Origin: Streptomyces kanamyceticus | GTDB lineage: Bacteria > Actinomycetota > Actinomycetes > Streptomycetales > Streptomycetaceae | Reading direction: 5' to 3' | Assembly: GCF_008704495.1 (NCBI RefSeq) | Contig: NZ_CP023699.1 | Coordinates: forward strand, 124,001-188,000 | DNA: 64,000 bases | In this document: one piece after another, positions 43,539 through 52,585 of the stretch | Numbering within the stretch: the first letter of the stretch is position 1 | How the letters are laid out: each line of letters starts with the position of its first letter | Notes under the pieces: model-generated | What the model saw: the letters and a program-made list of their open reading frames with translations, nothing else | The model's database searches: none | What the model was told of the DNA's origin: nothing | Translations under genes and position numbers: made by a program

Positions 43539-44770
43539 GTGGCACACGCACTCGTCGTCGGCGGTGGAATCGCGGGGGACACACTCGCGCTGCTCATGGA
43601 GAGGGACGGCTGGACGGTCACCGTCGCGGAGATCGCACCGGCCCTGCGCAGCGGCGGTCAGACCGTCGACCTGCGCGGCGACAGCCGGGCGGTCCTCGAG
43701 CGCGCCGGACTGCTCCAGCAGGCCCTGGACTGCCTGGTCCCGCAGCGCGGCGCGGCCTGGATCGACGCGCGGGGCGGCGTCTGGCCGAGATGCCGGTGGA
43801 GGCGTTCGACGGGCGCGGCTACGTCTCCCGTGAGGAGTTGCTGCGCACCGACCTCGCCCGGATCCTGCACGAGGCGACCGGGCCCGGCGTGACCCACCGG
43901 TTCAGTGAGACCGTGGAAGCGCTGGAGGACAGCGGCACAGGAGTGCTCGCCAGCTTCCGCAGCGGCACGCGGGAGGAGTTCGACCTGGTGGTCGGCGCCG
44001 ACGGCGCGCACTCACGGGTCCGCGCCCTGCGGTTCGGCCCCGAGGAGGACTACCGCAAGCCACTCGGCCTCGCGCACGCCTGGTTCACCCTCACCGAGCG
44101 GCCGGGGACACCGCCCCTGGACGGCTGGTTCCTGACCCACAACGCACCCGGCCGCCGCGGCGTGGAGGCCCGTCCCGGCCACCCCGGAGAGCAGGAGGTC
44201 GGCCTGACCTTCGCCGCCGGCACCCTGCCCTCGCGGCACGACCGCGCGGCCCAATTGGCCCTGCTGGACCGGACGTTCGCCGATGTCGGCTGGCGCGCCG
44301 CGGAATTCCTGGCCGCGGCCCGGCAGGCCGACGACTTCGCCCTGGACACCTTCGACCAGGTGCACGTGCCGCGTTGGCACACCGGCCGGATCGTCCTGCT
44401 CGGCGACAGCGCCTGGTGCGCGAGCCCGCTCAGCGGCCTCGGTACCGCCCTCGCCCTGCGCGGCGCCGCCGAGTTGACGGCCGCGCTGCGCGCCGAGGGC
44501 GCGCCCGGCGACACCACCCGGGTGCCCGCCGCGCTGACCGCGTTCGAGCGGGCGATGCGGCCGAGGGTCCGTTCGGCCCAGCAGCTCCCGCCCGGCCGGG
44601 TCGCGTCCATGGCCCCCAAGACCGCGCTGGGCATCCGGGCCAACGCGCTGGCGATGCGCGCACTCCAGTCCAAGGCCGCACGCCCGCTCGTCCGGCGTGC
44701 CTTCGCCTCCTCCGAACACGGCCGCACCGACACCCCCGCCGAAGCGCCCCTGCCGAGCCCCGGCACCTGA
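43539..44770 (+). pseudogene. FAD-dependent aromatic-type monooxygenase, single-base frameshift
   Basis: Two ORFs together give one complete PHBH-type flavin monooxygenase of ~410 residues. The first begins MAHALVVGGGIAGDTLALLM (FAD GxGxxG) and reaches RGAAWIDARGG. The second continues RRLAEMPVEAFDGRGYVSRE, with the second FAD motif GRIVLLGDSAWCASPLSGLG. One extra G in the GGGG run at 43771-43774 joins them as DARGRRLAEMPVEAF. All other motifs are intact, which favours a sequencing or assembly error, or a very recent mutation. It likely hydroxylates a small hydrophobic molecule under control of the divergent TetR. Confidence 0.85.
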
Positions 44771-44772
44771 CC

Positions 44773-44791
44773 GGCGCGGCGCCGCCGCGCC
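44773..44791. terminator. 8-bp perfect GC hairpin between convergent genes
   Basis: GGCGCGGC-GCC-GCCGCGCC lies between the monooxygenase stop (44770) and the SnoaL-like gene stop (44793). It is a compact stem in the right place for two-way termination. The loop of 3 bases is short but allowed. Confidence 0.6.
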
Positions 44792-44792
44792 C

Positions 44793-45239
44793 TCACCGCA
44801 CGCGGTCCAGTGGGTCGTAACAGTCGTAATTGCGCTGGGCGCGGATCCTGCCGTCCTGGAATTCGAGGAAGACGGCGATGTGGGCGCGCAGCACATGGCC
44901 GACGGGCAGGGCCCCCATCGGCACGGCGAGGGTCCCCTCCCACGTCACCTCAAGTGCCACCTGCTCCCCCATGGCGACCGCGTTGAGCACGTCGAACCGC
45001 TGCTCGGCGAGCAGCCCTTGCCCCCGCTCCGCGCTCTGGAGCACGGCGGTCAGATCACGCCGTACGCCGTCGGGGAAGAGCGCGTTGGGAAATTCCTGCT
45101 GCACCAGGTCCGCGTGGAAGAACCGGGCCAGCTCATCGCCGACGGCCCCGCGCGCCACCGCCTCGTGATAGCGGACGGCGGTCTCGATGTGCGGATGCCG
45201 GTGGGCGTACGGGGTGGGGTCCTGCGACAGGCCAGACAT
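44793..45239 (-). CDS. SnoaL/NTF2-fold nuclear-transport-like protein
   Basis: A 148-residue NTF2-like protein with ARFFHADLVQQEFPNALFPD, FDVLNAVAMGEQVALEVTWE and IAVFLEFQDGRIRAQRNYDC. This resembles the SnoaL-like polyketide cyclase group, most of which have no known activity outside polyketide clusters. ATG 45239 follows a normal leader; an ORF start at 45389 is unlikely. It is convergent with the monooxygenase and stands alone. Confidence 0.8.
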   Translation of the reverse strand: MSGLSQDPTPYAHRHPHIETAVRYHEAVARGAVGDELARFFHADLVQQEFPNALFPDGVRRDLTAVLQSAERGQGLLAEQRFDVLNAVAMGEQVALEVTWEGTLAVPMGALPVGHVLRAHIAVFLEFQDGRIRAQRNYDCYDPLDRVR

Positions 45240-45303
45240 GAGGAGCAGCGTAGGCCGGTCCCCACCCCACCGGCCCGTCCGCGTGGGCGAGTTCAGGAAT
45301 CCG

Positions 45304-46239
45304 CTACGGGCCGAGCGCCGCGCGCTGCTCGGGTGTGAGGCGGTCCGCCGCGGCCACGACCGCGTACGTGTCCGGGGCGACGCGCTCAAGGGCGACGGGG
45401 CCCGCGATGTCCGGGTGCCGCTCGGCGTCCCGCAGCGCGTCGGCGACGCGGTCCCGCGGCCAGTCGAGGGCGGCGGCCAACCGGTCCACGGCGAGCGGCC
45501 CGCCCACCTGCACGAGCGCGGCGAGGACGGTCAGCACGTCGGCGAAGACCTCCGCCGTGGTGCCGCCCGCCATGTCGTCGCTCAGCCCGGTGAAGAACCG
45601 GCGCATCTGGTCGAGGCGGGCCCCCGCCGGGGTGGCCGCGTCGAGGATCTCGGCACCGCGCCGGGCGGTCTCCGCCCACATCGCGTTCGTCCGGGCGCTG
45701 GTCAGCCAGGCACGCAGCCAGACGTCGTCGTCGATGACGTACCGCTCGCGCCGCCGCCCCGCGTCGCGCTCGCGCCGGACCACTTCGAGCCCCTCCAGGT
45801 ACCCGACCGCCTTGGACACGGAGGCGGGGCTGACCCGGAGCCGCTCGACCAGTTCGGCCGCCGTCAGACCACCGGAGTCGGTCGTGACGAGCCGGGCCAG
45901 GACGCGGGCCGCCATGCGCGGAAGGCCCGTCCGCACCATCAGCGCCGCGAACTCCTCGGCGTACGCGCGCACGGCCTCGGTGTCACGGCCGTGCGGGTCG
46001 AAGGCCGCGGACTCCTGGCGCGAGGCGGCCGTGCCGCCGCTCCGGCGGGCCCGGCGTCCGGTGGCGTGCTGGGCGTGGTCCGCGCGGTAGCCGCCGAAGC
46101 CGCCGTTGCGGGCGACCTCGCGGCTGACGGTCGACGTCGGCCGGTCGAGGTGCCGGGCGATCTCGGCGTATCCGAGCCCGTCGGCGAGTCCCGTCGCGAT
46201 ACGCCGACGCTCGTCATGGGTCAGCCTGCCTCCGGGCAT
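45304..46239 (-). CDS. GbsR/MarR-like regulator with N-terminal HTH_38 domain
   Basis: A 311-residue protein with two DNA-binding parts. Residues 1-65 form an IS30-transposase-like HTH: LTHDERRRIATGLADGLGYA, EIARHLDRPTSTVSREVARN, YRADHAQHATGRRARR. Residues from about 95 form a MarR/GbsR-type winged helix: PRMAARVLARLVTTDSGGLT, AELVERLRVSPASVSKAVGY. It is divergent from a two-gene ABC-2 transporter, which it probably regulates. ATTGCA repeats lie between them. The HTH_38 part is not a transposase remnant: the protein is intact and full-length. Confidence 0.88.
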   Translation of the reverse strand: MPGGRLTHDERRRIATGLADGLGYAEIARHLDRPTSTVSREVARNGGFGGYRADHAQHATGRRARRSGGTAASRQESAAFDPHGRDTEAVRAYAEEFAALMVRTGLPRMAARVLARLVTTDSGGLTAAELVERLRVSPASVSKAVGYLEGLEVVRRERDAGRRRERYVIDDDVWLRAWLTSARTNAMWAETARRGAEILDAATPAGARLDQMRRFFTGLSDDMAGGTTAEVFADVLTVLAALVQVGGPLAVDRLAAALDWPRDRVADALRDAERHPDIAGPVALERVAPDTYAVVAAADRLTPEQRAALGP

Positions 46240-46318
46240 CCGTGACCGCCTCCCTTGCCCCTGGCTCCGTCGCGGCCCGCTCGGACCGGCTCGGCAAGTG
46301 TGCGTTCACCGTCAGTAC

Positions 46319-46370
46319 ATTGCAACAGTCATCGACACGGAATTGCATTTACCGTCACGCCTATTGCAAT
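46319..46370. promoter_or_regulatory. Three ATTGCA repeats, candidate operator
   Basis: ATTGCAA (46319), ATTGCAT (46342) and the palindrome ATTGCAAT (46363) lie on one face of an unusually AT-rich 150-bp patch between the MarR-like regulator and the ABC ATPase. The spacings are 23 and 21 bases, about two helical turns, which suits cooperative dimer binding. The regulator is the natural candidate. Confidence 0.6.
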
Positions 46371-46487
46371 AGAACTCTTAATTGCCCTGTACAGAGTGGA
46401 GATTGGGCCTTCTTCTCGTTGCTGGCGCATAAAACGCAACGTAGCTTTCACCGCGAAGTGAAGGACTGCGACAAGGAGTCGAACGAC

Positions 46488-47384
46488 GTGACGACGACGA
46501 GCGGTGAGACCGCGCTCATGGTCGAAGGGCTGCGGATGCGCTACGGCACCCATGACGTGCTGCGCGAGGTGACGTTCCGGGCCCGCCACGGTGAAGTGGT
46601 CGCGCTGCTCGGGCCGAACGGAGCGGGCAAGAGCACCACCATCGAAATCCTGGAGGGCTTCCGTACGAGGTCGGCGGGGCGCGTCGAGGTACTCGGCACG
46701 GACCCCGCCCACGGTGACGAACGGTGGCGGGCCCGGATCGGCGTCGTCCTGCAGTCCTGGCGCGATCACGGCAAGTGGCGGGTGCGCGAACTGCTCGCGC
46801 ACCTCGGTACGTACTACGCCGGGTACTCCACGGAACTGATCCGCAGGCCGTGGGAGACGGACGAGCTGATCGAGGCGGTCGGCCTGTCCGCGCGCGCGGA
46901 CAGCAAGATCAAGACCCTGTCGGGCGGCCAACGGCGCAGGCTGGACGTGGCGATCGGCATCGTGGGCCGTCCCGAGGTGCTCTTCCTCGACGAGCCCACG
47001 GCGGGCTTCGATCCGGCCGCGCGCCGTGAGTTCCACGGCCTCGTACGCGGCCTCGCCGACGTCCACGCGACCACGGTCCTGCTCACCACGCACGATCTGC
47101 ACGAGGCCGAGAGGCTCGCCGACCGCATCGTGATCCTGGCGGCGGGCCGGATCGTCGCTGACGGTTCGGCGGAGGAGCTCGCGCGCCGGATGGCGGGCGA
47201 GGACGAGGTGCGCTGGATGCGCGACGGGCGGCGCTTCGAGACGTCGACCACCGACTCGACGCGTTTCACGCACGGCCTCTTCCGGGAGCACGGCGACGCG
47301 ATCAGCGAACTGGAGGTCCGCAGGGCCTCGTTGGAGGACACCTACCTGGCGTGGGTGCGCGAGACGACGGAAGCGGTCCGATGA
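46488..47384 (+). CDS. ABC-2 type transporter ATP-binding protein
   Basis: A 298-residue ATPase with Walker A LLGPNGAGKSTTIEILEGF, signature KTLSGGQRRRLDVAIGI, Walker B VLFLDEPTAGFDPAARREFH and switch HDLHEAERLADR. It is the DrrA/CcmA-type drug or lipid exporter class. GTG 46488 follows AAGGAG at 9 bases; earlier in-frame starts run through the AT-rich operator region and are rejected. The stop overlaps the permease ATG (ATGA). Confidence 0.94.
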   Translation: MTTTSGETALMVEGLRMRYGTHDVLREVTFRARHGEVVALLGPNGAGKSTTIEILEGFRTRSAGRVEVLGTDPAHGDERWRARIGVVLQSWRDHGKWRVRELLAHLGTYYAGYSTELIRRPWETDELIEAVGLSARADSKIKTLSGGQRRRLDVAIGIVGRPEVLFLDEPTAGFDPAARREFHGLVRGLADVHATTVLLTTHDLHEAERLADRIVILAAGRIVADGSAEELARRMAGEDEVRWMRDGRRFETSTTDSTRFTHGLFREHGDAISELEVRRASLEDTYLAWVRETTEAVR

Positions 47385-48234
47385 ACCCCAACCCCACCAC
47401 CACGGCCCTGCGCGCGGGCTGGACGCGCGGCCGGGTCGAACTGGTCCAGTCCTTCACCAACGGCGCGGACCTGCTCTCCCACTTCCTGTGGCCCGTCCTG
47501 ATGCTGGCCGTCATGTACTTCATGCGGGATTCGGCCTTCGGGTCCCAGGGGCTCCTGCTCGGCACCCTGGCCCTGCCGAGCATCCTGGGCATGAACGCGG
47601 CCATGGGCATGCTCAGCATGAGCCAGGTCCTCACCGCCGAACGCGAGGACGGCACCCTGCTGCGCGCCAAGGCGACTCCGCACGGCATGCGGGGGTACTT
47701 CACCGGCAAGATCATCACGGTGTCCTGCGGACTCGTCGCCGACCTCGCGATCTTCCTGGTGCCCGCGCTGTTCCTCATCGAAGGACTGTCCGTCGCCGAC
47801 GCGGGCTCCTGGCTGACGCTGGCCTGGGTGCTCGTGCTCGGCATGCTGGCGACACTGCCCTTCGGCGCGGTCCTCGGCTCGGTCTTCACCAGTACCCGCG
47901 CCCAGGGCATCATCCAGCTGCCGGTGCTCGGCCTCATAGCGATCTCCGGCATTTTCTATCCGATCACCGCGCTCCCCGAGTGGCTGCAGTCCGTCGCGCA
48001 GGTCTTCCCCATCTACTGGCTCGGCCTGGGCATGCGGGCCGCGCTGCTCCCCGACAGCGCGGTCACGGTCGAGATCGGCGAATCCTGGCGGCAGTTGGAG
48101 ACCGTCGGCGTGCTGGGGCCTGGGTCGTGTTCGGCTTCGTCCTCGCGCCGCTCGTGCTGCGCCGGGCGGCCCGCCGCGAGTCGGGGTCGAGCGTGGCCGA
48201 GCGTCGCGAGAAGGCGCTGCGGCGGGTGGGCTGA
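47381..48234 (+). pseudogene. ABC-2 type transporter permease, single-base frameshift near the 3' end
   Basis: The frame from ATG 47381 gives the membrane protein MNPNPTTTALRAGWTRGRVE through six helices (including ILGMNAAMGMLSMSQVLTAE and IISGIFYPI-like LIAISGIFYPITALPEWLQ) up to WRQLETVGVLGP, then turns into nonsense. The expected last helix, AWVVFGFVLAPLVLRRAARR, is one frame over and ends at 48234. One extra G in the GGGG run at 48116-48119 joins them as VLGAWVVFGF. Without it the frame runs on, by chance, into the glutathione peroxidase gene. The damage is probably a sequencing or assembly error; the rest is intact. It partners the ATPase at 46488. Confidence 0.85.
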
Positions 48235-48268
48235 GGGCGCCCGCCCGTGCGGGCGTAGGCTCGCCCGC

Positions 48269-48757
48269 ATGTCTGTCTACGAAGAAGAAATCGGCGCTCT
48301 GCAGGGCGGCTCCGCCGATCTGCGCCAGTTCGACGGCAAGGCCGTCCTCGTCGTCAACGTGGCCTCCAAGTGCGGCCTCACCCCGCAGTACGCCGGTCTT
48401 GAGCGGCTGCACGAGCAGTACGCGGCGCGCGGCTTCAGTGTCCTCGGCGTGCCGTGCAACCAGTTCATGGGGCAGGAGCCCGGCACGTCCGAGGAGATCG
48501 CCGAGTTCTGCTCGGCGACGTACGGCGTGACCTTCCCCATGACCGAGAAGGTCGACGTCAACGGGGACGGCAGGCACCCGCTGTACACGCGTCTGGTCGA
48601 CACCGCGGACGCGGAGGGGCACACCGGGGACGTACGTTGGAACTTTGAAAAGTTCCTGATCAACGGCTCCGGCGAGGTCGTCGCCCGGTTCGGGCCGCGT
48701 ACCGAGCCGGACGCCCCCGAGGTCGTCGCCGCGATCGAGAAGGTCCTCCCGGCCTGA
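48269..48757 (+). CDS. Glutathione peroxidase-family thiol peroxidase
   Basis: A 162-residue protein. The peroxidatic Cys is in NVASKCGLTPQYAGLE, with FSVLGVPCNQFMGQEPGTSE and the catalytic Trp-Asn pair in RWNFEKFLINGSGEVVARF. It reduces peroxides, in bacteria usually with thioredoxin and not glutathione. ATG 48269 follows a 34-bp gap after the permease. The upstream permease frame only appears fused to it because of a frameshift. Confidence 0.92.
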   Translation: MSVYEEEIGALQGGSADLRQFDGKAVLVVNVASKCGLTPQYAGLERLHEQYAARGFSVLGVPCNQFMGQEPGTSEEIAEFCSATYGVTFPMTEKVDVNGDGRHPLYTRLVDTADAEGHTGDVRWNFEKFLINGSGEVVARFGPRTEPDAPEVVAAIEKVLPA

Positions 48758-48785
48758 CCTCCCCGGGTTCGGACTCGTGGGCGCG

Positions 48786-48820
48786 GGCCCGGCTGACGGA
48801 GCGATACCTCCAGCCGGGCC
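48786..48820. terminator. 10-bp hairpin after glutathione peroxidase
   Basis: GGCCCGGCTG pairs with CAGCCGGGCC across a 15-base loop, 29 bases after the peroxidase stop and before the carboxypeptidase promoter. It fits a simple terminator. Confidence 0.6.
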
Positions 48821-48863
48821 AAGCCGATCTGCGGAGTCGGGACCGCGCTCCTACGGTGGCTGA

Positions 48864-50081
48864 ATGGTCATCAGGTACCTTCCGCGTTCCTCGTCCGTAC
48901 GCACCGCGGTCCTCGCGATCGGGGCTCTGGCCCTCCTGTCGACTCCGGTCGCGGCGGCCGAGGTTCCCGCCGAACCGGCGCCGCCGCGGCCGCTTCCCGC
49001 GTATTCGTCCACACTCCTCGACCGGCCCGGTGTCCAGGTGCGGCCCGGCCCCGGCGCCCCCTCGGTTCCGGCGAACGTCTCCGCGCTGTCGTGGCTGGTG
49101 GCCGACGCCCGCACGGGAGAAGTACTCGCCGCCAGGAACGCGCACCGCCCGCTGCCGCCCGCCTCCACGCTCAAGTCCCTCTTCGCGCTCACGGCGCTCC
49201 CCCGCCTGGACGCCGACGAGAAGCACCTGGTCACCGAGCACGAGCTGGACCGGGTCGGCGAGGGCAGCAGCATGGTGGGCGTCGCCCCCGGCCGCCGCTA
49301 CCGGGTGGCCGATCTGTGGCGGGGCGTCTTCCTCAGCTCCGGCAACGACGCCGTGCACGTCCTCGCCGGGCTCAACGGCGGCTGGCACCGGAGCGTCGAG
49401 CAGATGCGCGCCAAGGCCCGCGAGCTCGGCGCGAACGACACGCACGTGGTGTCGCCGGACGGCTACGACGCGGCCGGGCAGGTCTCATCCGCGTACGACC
49501 TGGCGGTGTTCGGCAAGGCGGGGCTCGCGGATCCGGAGTTCGCCCGCTACTGCTCGACCCGCGTGGCCCCCTTCCCCGCGGGCGGCTGGTCGTACCCCAT
49601 CCAGAACACCAACCGGCTGCTGACCGGTGCCGACGGCGTGGCGCCCTACCCCGGTCTGCTCGGCGTGAAGAACGGCTACACCAGCAACGCGGGCTCCACC
49701 CTGATCAGTGCGGCCCGGCGCGACGGCCGCACTCTCGTCGTGACGGTGATGAACCCTCAGGCGGGCGGTGGATACGCCGTGTACGAGGAGGCCAGGTCGC
49801 TGCTCGACTGGGGCTTCGCGGCGGCCGGACACGTACGGCCCGTGGGATCGCTGCTGCCACCGGCCAAGACGGCGGGCACGGCCCCAGGACCGGCGCACGC
49901 CGCCACTGCCGCTCAGGCCGCTCAGGCCGTCGTCGGCACACCGGACGAGGACTCCGACTGGCCCGCGGTACTGCTGGTCGGCGCGGGCGCGCTCGCCGTG
50001 CTCGGGGGCGCCGTGGTGGCCGTGCGGCGACGGGCTACGGTGGCCCGACGCGCGGACGCGGGCGCGGAGTTGGCCGAGTAG
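48864..50081 (+). CDS. D-alanyl-D-alanine carboxypeptidase (PBP5/DacC-like)
   Basis: A 405-residue penicillin-binding protein. It has a signal peptide ([20 protein letters not shown]), the active-site SxxK in [12 protein letters not shown], the SxN motif in [14 protein letters not shown], and KNG in [19 protein letters not shown] where most relatives have KTG. A C-terminal membrane anchor ([20 protein letters not shown]) precedes a basic tail. It trims the terminal D-Ala of peptidoglycan side chains at the membrane. The oxidoreductase gene begins 19 bases later. Confidence 0.92.
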   Translation: MVIRYLPRSSSVRTAVLAIGALALLSTPVAAAEVPAEPAPPRPLPAYSSTLLDRPGVQVRPGPGAPSVPANVSALSWLVADARTGEVLAARNAHRPLPPASTLKSLFALTALPRLDADEKHLVTEHELDRVGEGSSMVGVAPGRRYRVADLWRGVFLSSGNDAVHVLAGLNGGWHRSVEQMRAKARELGANDTHVVSPDGYDAAGQVSSAYDLAVFGKAGLADPEFARYCSTRVAPFPAGGWSYPIQNTNRLLTGADGVAPYPGLLGVKNGYTSNAGSTLISAARRDGRTLVVTVMNPQAGGGYAVYEEARSLLDWGFAAAGHVRPVGSLLPPAKTAGTAPGPAHAATAAQAAQAVVGTPDEDSDWPAVLLVGAGALAVLGGAVVAVRRRATVARRADAGAELAE

Positions 50082-50100
50082 GCGAGGGGGCGGGGGCACC

Positions 50101-51114
50101 GTGAGCGATCTGCTGGGGGTGGCCGTGCTCGGCGCGGGGCACATGGGCGCCGACCACGTGCGCAGGATCGGTACGACGGTGGGCGGGGCCCGCGTGGTGG
50201 CGGTCGCCGACCCCGACACGGCGCGGGCCGAGGCGGCCGTGGCGGGCCGTGCCGGGGTGTCCGTGCACGGTGACGCGCTCGCCGCGCTGGCCGCGCCCGG
50301 TGTGCGGGCGGCCCTGGTGGCCTCCCCGGAGGCGGCGCACGAGGAGGTGCTGCTCGCGGCCTGCGCACGCGGCCTCCCGGTGTTCTGCGAGAAGCCGCTC
50401 ACCCCCGATGCCGCCTCCTCGTTCAGGGTCGTGGAGGCGGAGGCGAGGCTGGGGCGCCGCCTGATACAGGTGGGGTTCATGCGCCGGTACGACGCCGAGT
50501 ACGCCGCCCTGAAGTCGCTGCTCGACTCCGGGCACCTCGGCAGACCCCTGATGCTGCACTGCCGGCACCGCAACGTCGCCTCTCCCCCGCACTTCACCTC
50601 GGAGATGCTGATCAGCAGTTCCGTTTCGCACGAGATCGACGCGGCCCGCTGGCTGCTCGGCCAGGAGATCACCGCGGTGACGGTGCTGCGCCCCACGCCG
50701 TCCGGCGACGCCCCGCAGGGGCTGCTCGACCCGCAGCTGGTGCTCTTCGAGACGTCCGGCGGCGCGCTGGTCGACGTGGAGATCTTCGTCAACTGCGGCT
50801 TCGGATACGAGGTGCGGTGCGAGGCGGTCTGCGAACGCGGCAGCGCCCAGGTGGGCGACGACCGCGCGATGGCCGTCCACTTCACGGGCCAGGCGCGACA
50901 GGACGTCGCCCAGGACTATCTGGTGCGGTTCGCCGACGCGTACGACCGTGAGGTGCGGGCCTGGGTGACCGCGGCCCGTTCCGGCGGCGCCGCGGGACCG
51001 AGCGCCTGGGACGGTTACGCGGCGGCCGCCGTCGCCGAGGCCGGGGTGCGCGCGCTGCGCGAGGGCTCGCGCGTCACGGTGGAGCTGGCCGAGCGGCCCG
51101 GGCTGTACGGCTGA
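50101..51114 (+). CDS. Gfo/Idh/MocA-family oxidoreductase (myo-inositol 2-dehydrogenase-like)
   Basis: A 337-residue NAD(P)-dependent sugar dehydrogenase. The Rossmann motif is [19 protein letters not shown], the catalytic EKP is in [15 protein letters not shown], and the second motif is [15 protein letters not shown] with [12 protein letters not shown]. It resembles inositol dehydrogenases (IolG). No other inositol genes lie nearby, so the substrate is open. GTG 50101 is the only close start; the gap to the carboxypeptidase is 19 bases, suggesting one transcript. Confidence 0.88.
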   Translation: MSDLLGVAVLGAGHMGADHVRRIGTTVGGARVVAVADPDTARAEAAVAGRAGVSVHGDALAALAAPGVRAALVASPEAAHEEVLLAACARGLPVFCEKPLTPDAASSFRVVEAEARLGRRLIQVGFMRRYDAEYAALKSLLDSGHLGRPLMLHCRHRNVASPPHFTSEMLISSSVSHEIDAARWLLGQEITAVTVLRPTPSGDAPQGLLDPQLVLFETSGGALVDVEIFVNCGFGYEVRCEAVCERGSAQVGDDRAMAVHFTGQARQDVAQDYLVRFADAYDREVRAWVTAARSGGAAGPSAWDGYAAAAVAEAGVRALREGSRVTVELAERPGLYG

Positions 51115-51144
51115 GAGCCGCCGCGTGGCTCGCGGGGCGCCGCG

Positions 51145-51876
51145 TCAGGGGCGCCAGTAGCCGAGCGCGTGCACGTGGTGCTTCGGTACGGACAGTTCCT
51201 TGCGGACGTACGAGGCGAGGGCGCGGGTCGTCTTCGTGTCGCAGGTGATCCATACGTAGGCGTCCTCGGGGTCGCCGAGCAGCTCGGGGAGGGCCGCCTT
51301 CACCTCTTGGACGAGGTGCCCGCCAGAAGCGCGCCGTTCGACGGTGCGCAGCTCGTGCAGCCCCGCGTCGAGGCACAGGCCAAGGCGGTCGAGCTCGCCG
51401 TCGGCGTCGTGCCGCGTCTCGAACCAGATCGTCGCGGGAGTCTTGGGCAGCGCCGCCAGCAGGGACTTGACCGCTGGCAGCGCCGCGGGGTCACCGATGA
51501 CGAAGAGCCGTGCGGGCGCCGGGTCCGGCGGCTCGAAGCCGGTGCCCTGGACCGTCGCCTCGATCGTGTCCCCGGGCGCGGCATCGCGGGCCCACTCACT
51601 GGCGGCGCCGTCGTGCAGCGCGAACTCCAGGGTGAAGGTTCCCGCCTCCGGATCCGGGTCGACGAGGGTGTAGGCGCGCTGGTGCGGCTTGCCCCCGTCG
51701 TCGAACCAGAGGCGCACCCACATCGTGGGGTGCACGCCGGTCAGGGCGAGCATGCCGCCGTCCGTGACGTGGACGCGGCGATAGTGCTCGGTGACCTCCT
51801 CGGTCGCCGTCACGGTGAACTCGAAGTCCTTGCCGCGGAACAGCTTGAGGACCACGCCTTCCCAGCCATGCCCCAC
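51145..51876 (-). CDS. Siderophore-interacting protein (ferric-siderophore reductase family)
   Basis: A 243-residue flavin/NADPH-binding protein of the ViuB/SIP family: EVTEHYRRVHVTDGGMLALT, MWVRLWF and HQRAYTLVDPDPE, LFVIGDPAALPAVKSLLAAL, WITCDTKTTRALASYVRKEL and HALGYWRP. It releases iron from ferric siderophores in the cytoplasm. GTG 51876 (VGHGWEGVVLKLFRG) matches the usual family N-terminus; a TTG at 51909 would add odd residues close to the operator. An iron box lies 51 bases upstream, so it should be repressed by DmdR with iron. Confidence 0.93.
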   Translation of the reverse strand: MGHGWEGVVLKLFRGKDFEFTVTATEEVTEHYRRVHVTDGGMLALTGVHPTMWVRLWFDDGGKPHQRAYTLVDPDPEAGTFTLEFALHDGAASEWARDAAPGDTIEATVQGTGFEPPDPAPARLFVIGDPAALPAVKSLLAALPKTPATIWFETRHDADGELDRLGLCLDAGLHELRTVERRASGGHLVQEVKAALPELLGDPEDAYVWITCDTKTTRALASYVRKELSVPKHHVHALGYWRP

Positions 51877-51926
51877 CGGACACCCCTCCCCTGAGCACGT
51901 CCCTGGCAATGCGCCAGTTGATCGTC

Positions 51927-51945
51927 TTAGGTGAGCCTAACCTAA
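51927..51945. promoter_or_regulatory. Iron box (DmdR/IdeR-type operator)
   Basis: TTAGGTGAGCCTAACCTAA matches 17 of 19 positions of the consensus TTAGGTTAGGCTAACCTAA. It lies between the siderophore-interacting protein gene and the end of the SsgA-like gene, and controls the former. Confidence 0.9.
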
Positions 51946-51956
51946 TAAGACTCCGC

Positions 51957-52370
51957 TCAGACACCCCCGAGCAGCCTCGAGAGCCCGAGGTCCAGATCGA
52001 GGTCGGCCACCTCACCGCCCACGGGCACCACGGCGTACGACCGGGTCAGGAATCGGCGCAGCGCGATCTTGTCGAACTGCACCAGGGCGAGCCCCTGTGG
52101 CGCATGGAACTCCAGGACCGTGCGCGCTCTCCCGCACGGCCAGACGTGCACGTCGCCGGCGCCCGCGGGGGCGGTGAGGCCGTCCTCCAGGAGCTGGCGC
52201 GCGAAGATCCAGGTGACCTCGACACCGTCGAGCGCCGCCTGCGAGGGGAAGGTCATCTGGACGGCGAGCGGATCGGCCGCCGAGTAGCGCAGGAGCACGG
52301 GCAGGCCCCGCTCGCGGCCTTCGGGGGTGATGAGGCGGGCGCGGGCGGGCTGTTCGAGGGTGACGGCCAT
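51957..52370 (-). CDS. SsgA-like sporulation/cell-division protein (SALP)
   Basis: A 137-residue protein of the SsgA/SsgB family found in sporulating actinomycetes: LPVLLRYSAADPLAVQMTFP, VTWIFARQLLEDGL, GDVHVWPCGRARTVLEFHAP and the C-terminal FLTRSYAVVPVGGEVADLDL. SALPs control septum placement and peptidoglycan remodelling during sporulation. ATG 52370 has GGAG upstream. Which SALP (A-G) it is cannot be told by eye. Its presence is one reason to call the organism Streptomyces-like. Confidence 0.9.
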   Translation of the reverse strand: MAVTLEQPARARLITPEGRERGLPVLLRYSAADPLAVQMTFPSQAALDGVEVTWIFARQLLEDGLTAPAGAGDVHVWPCGRARTVLEFHAPQGLALVQFDKIALRRFLTRSYAVVPVGGEVADLDLDLGLSRLLGGV

Positions 52371-52585
52371 GATCGAGCTCCACTTCTGCGGTTCCGGTTC
52401 CGGGGATCCCCGCCGCGGCCGGGACCCTCGCACTGTGAAGACCCCGCGACCAGCCGGGTCATTACGGCAACACACCGAGAGATCCATGTGACCTGCGCCA
52501 CTCGTCTCCATAAGTCCGACATTTCTCGCCTAGAGTTTCGAACTCGTCCGAACCCCCCGCAGCGGGAACGGGAGAGTGTCCTGTC

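Noticed and set aside
45995..46239. IS30 transposase remnant
   Set aside because: The HTH_38 segment is continuous with a full MarR-like regulator; there are no inverted terminal repeats or DDE residues.
47381..48757. ABC permease-glutathione peroxidase fusion protein
   Set aside because: It arises only from a probable missing G; the two genes have separate family-typical ends and starts.
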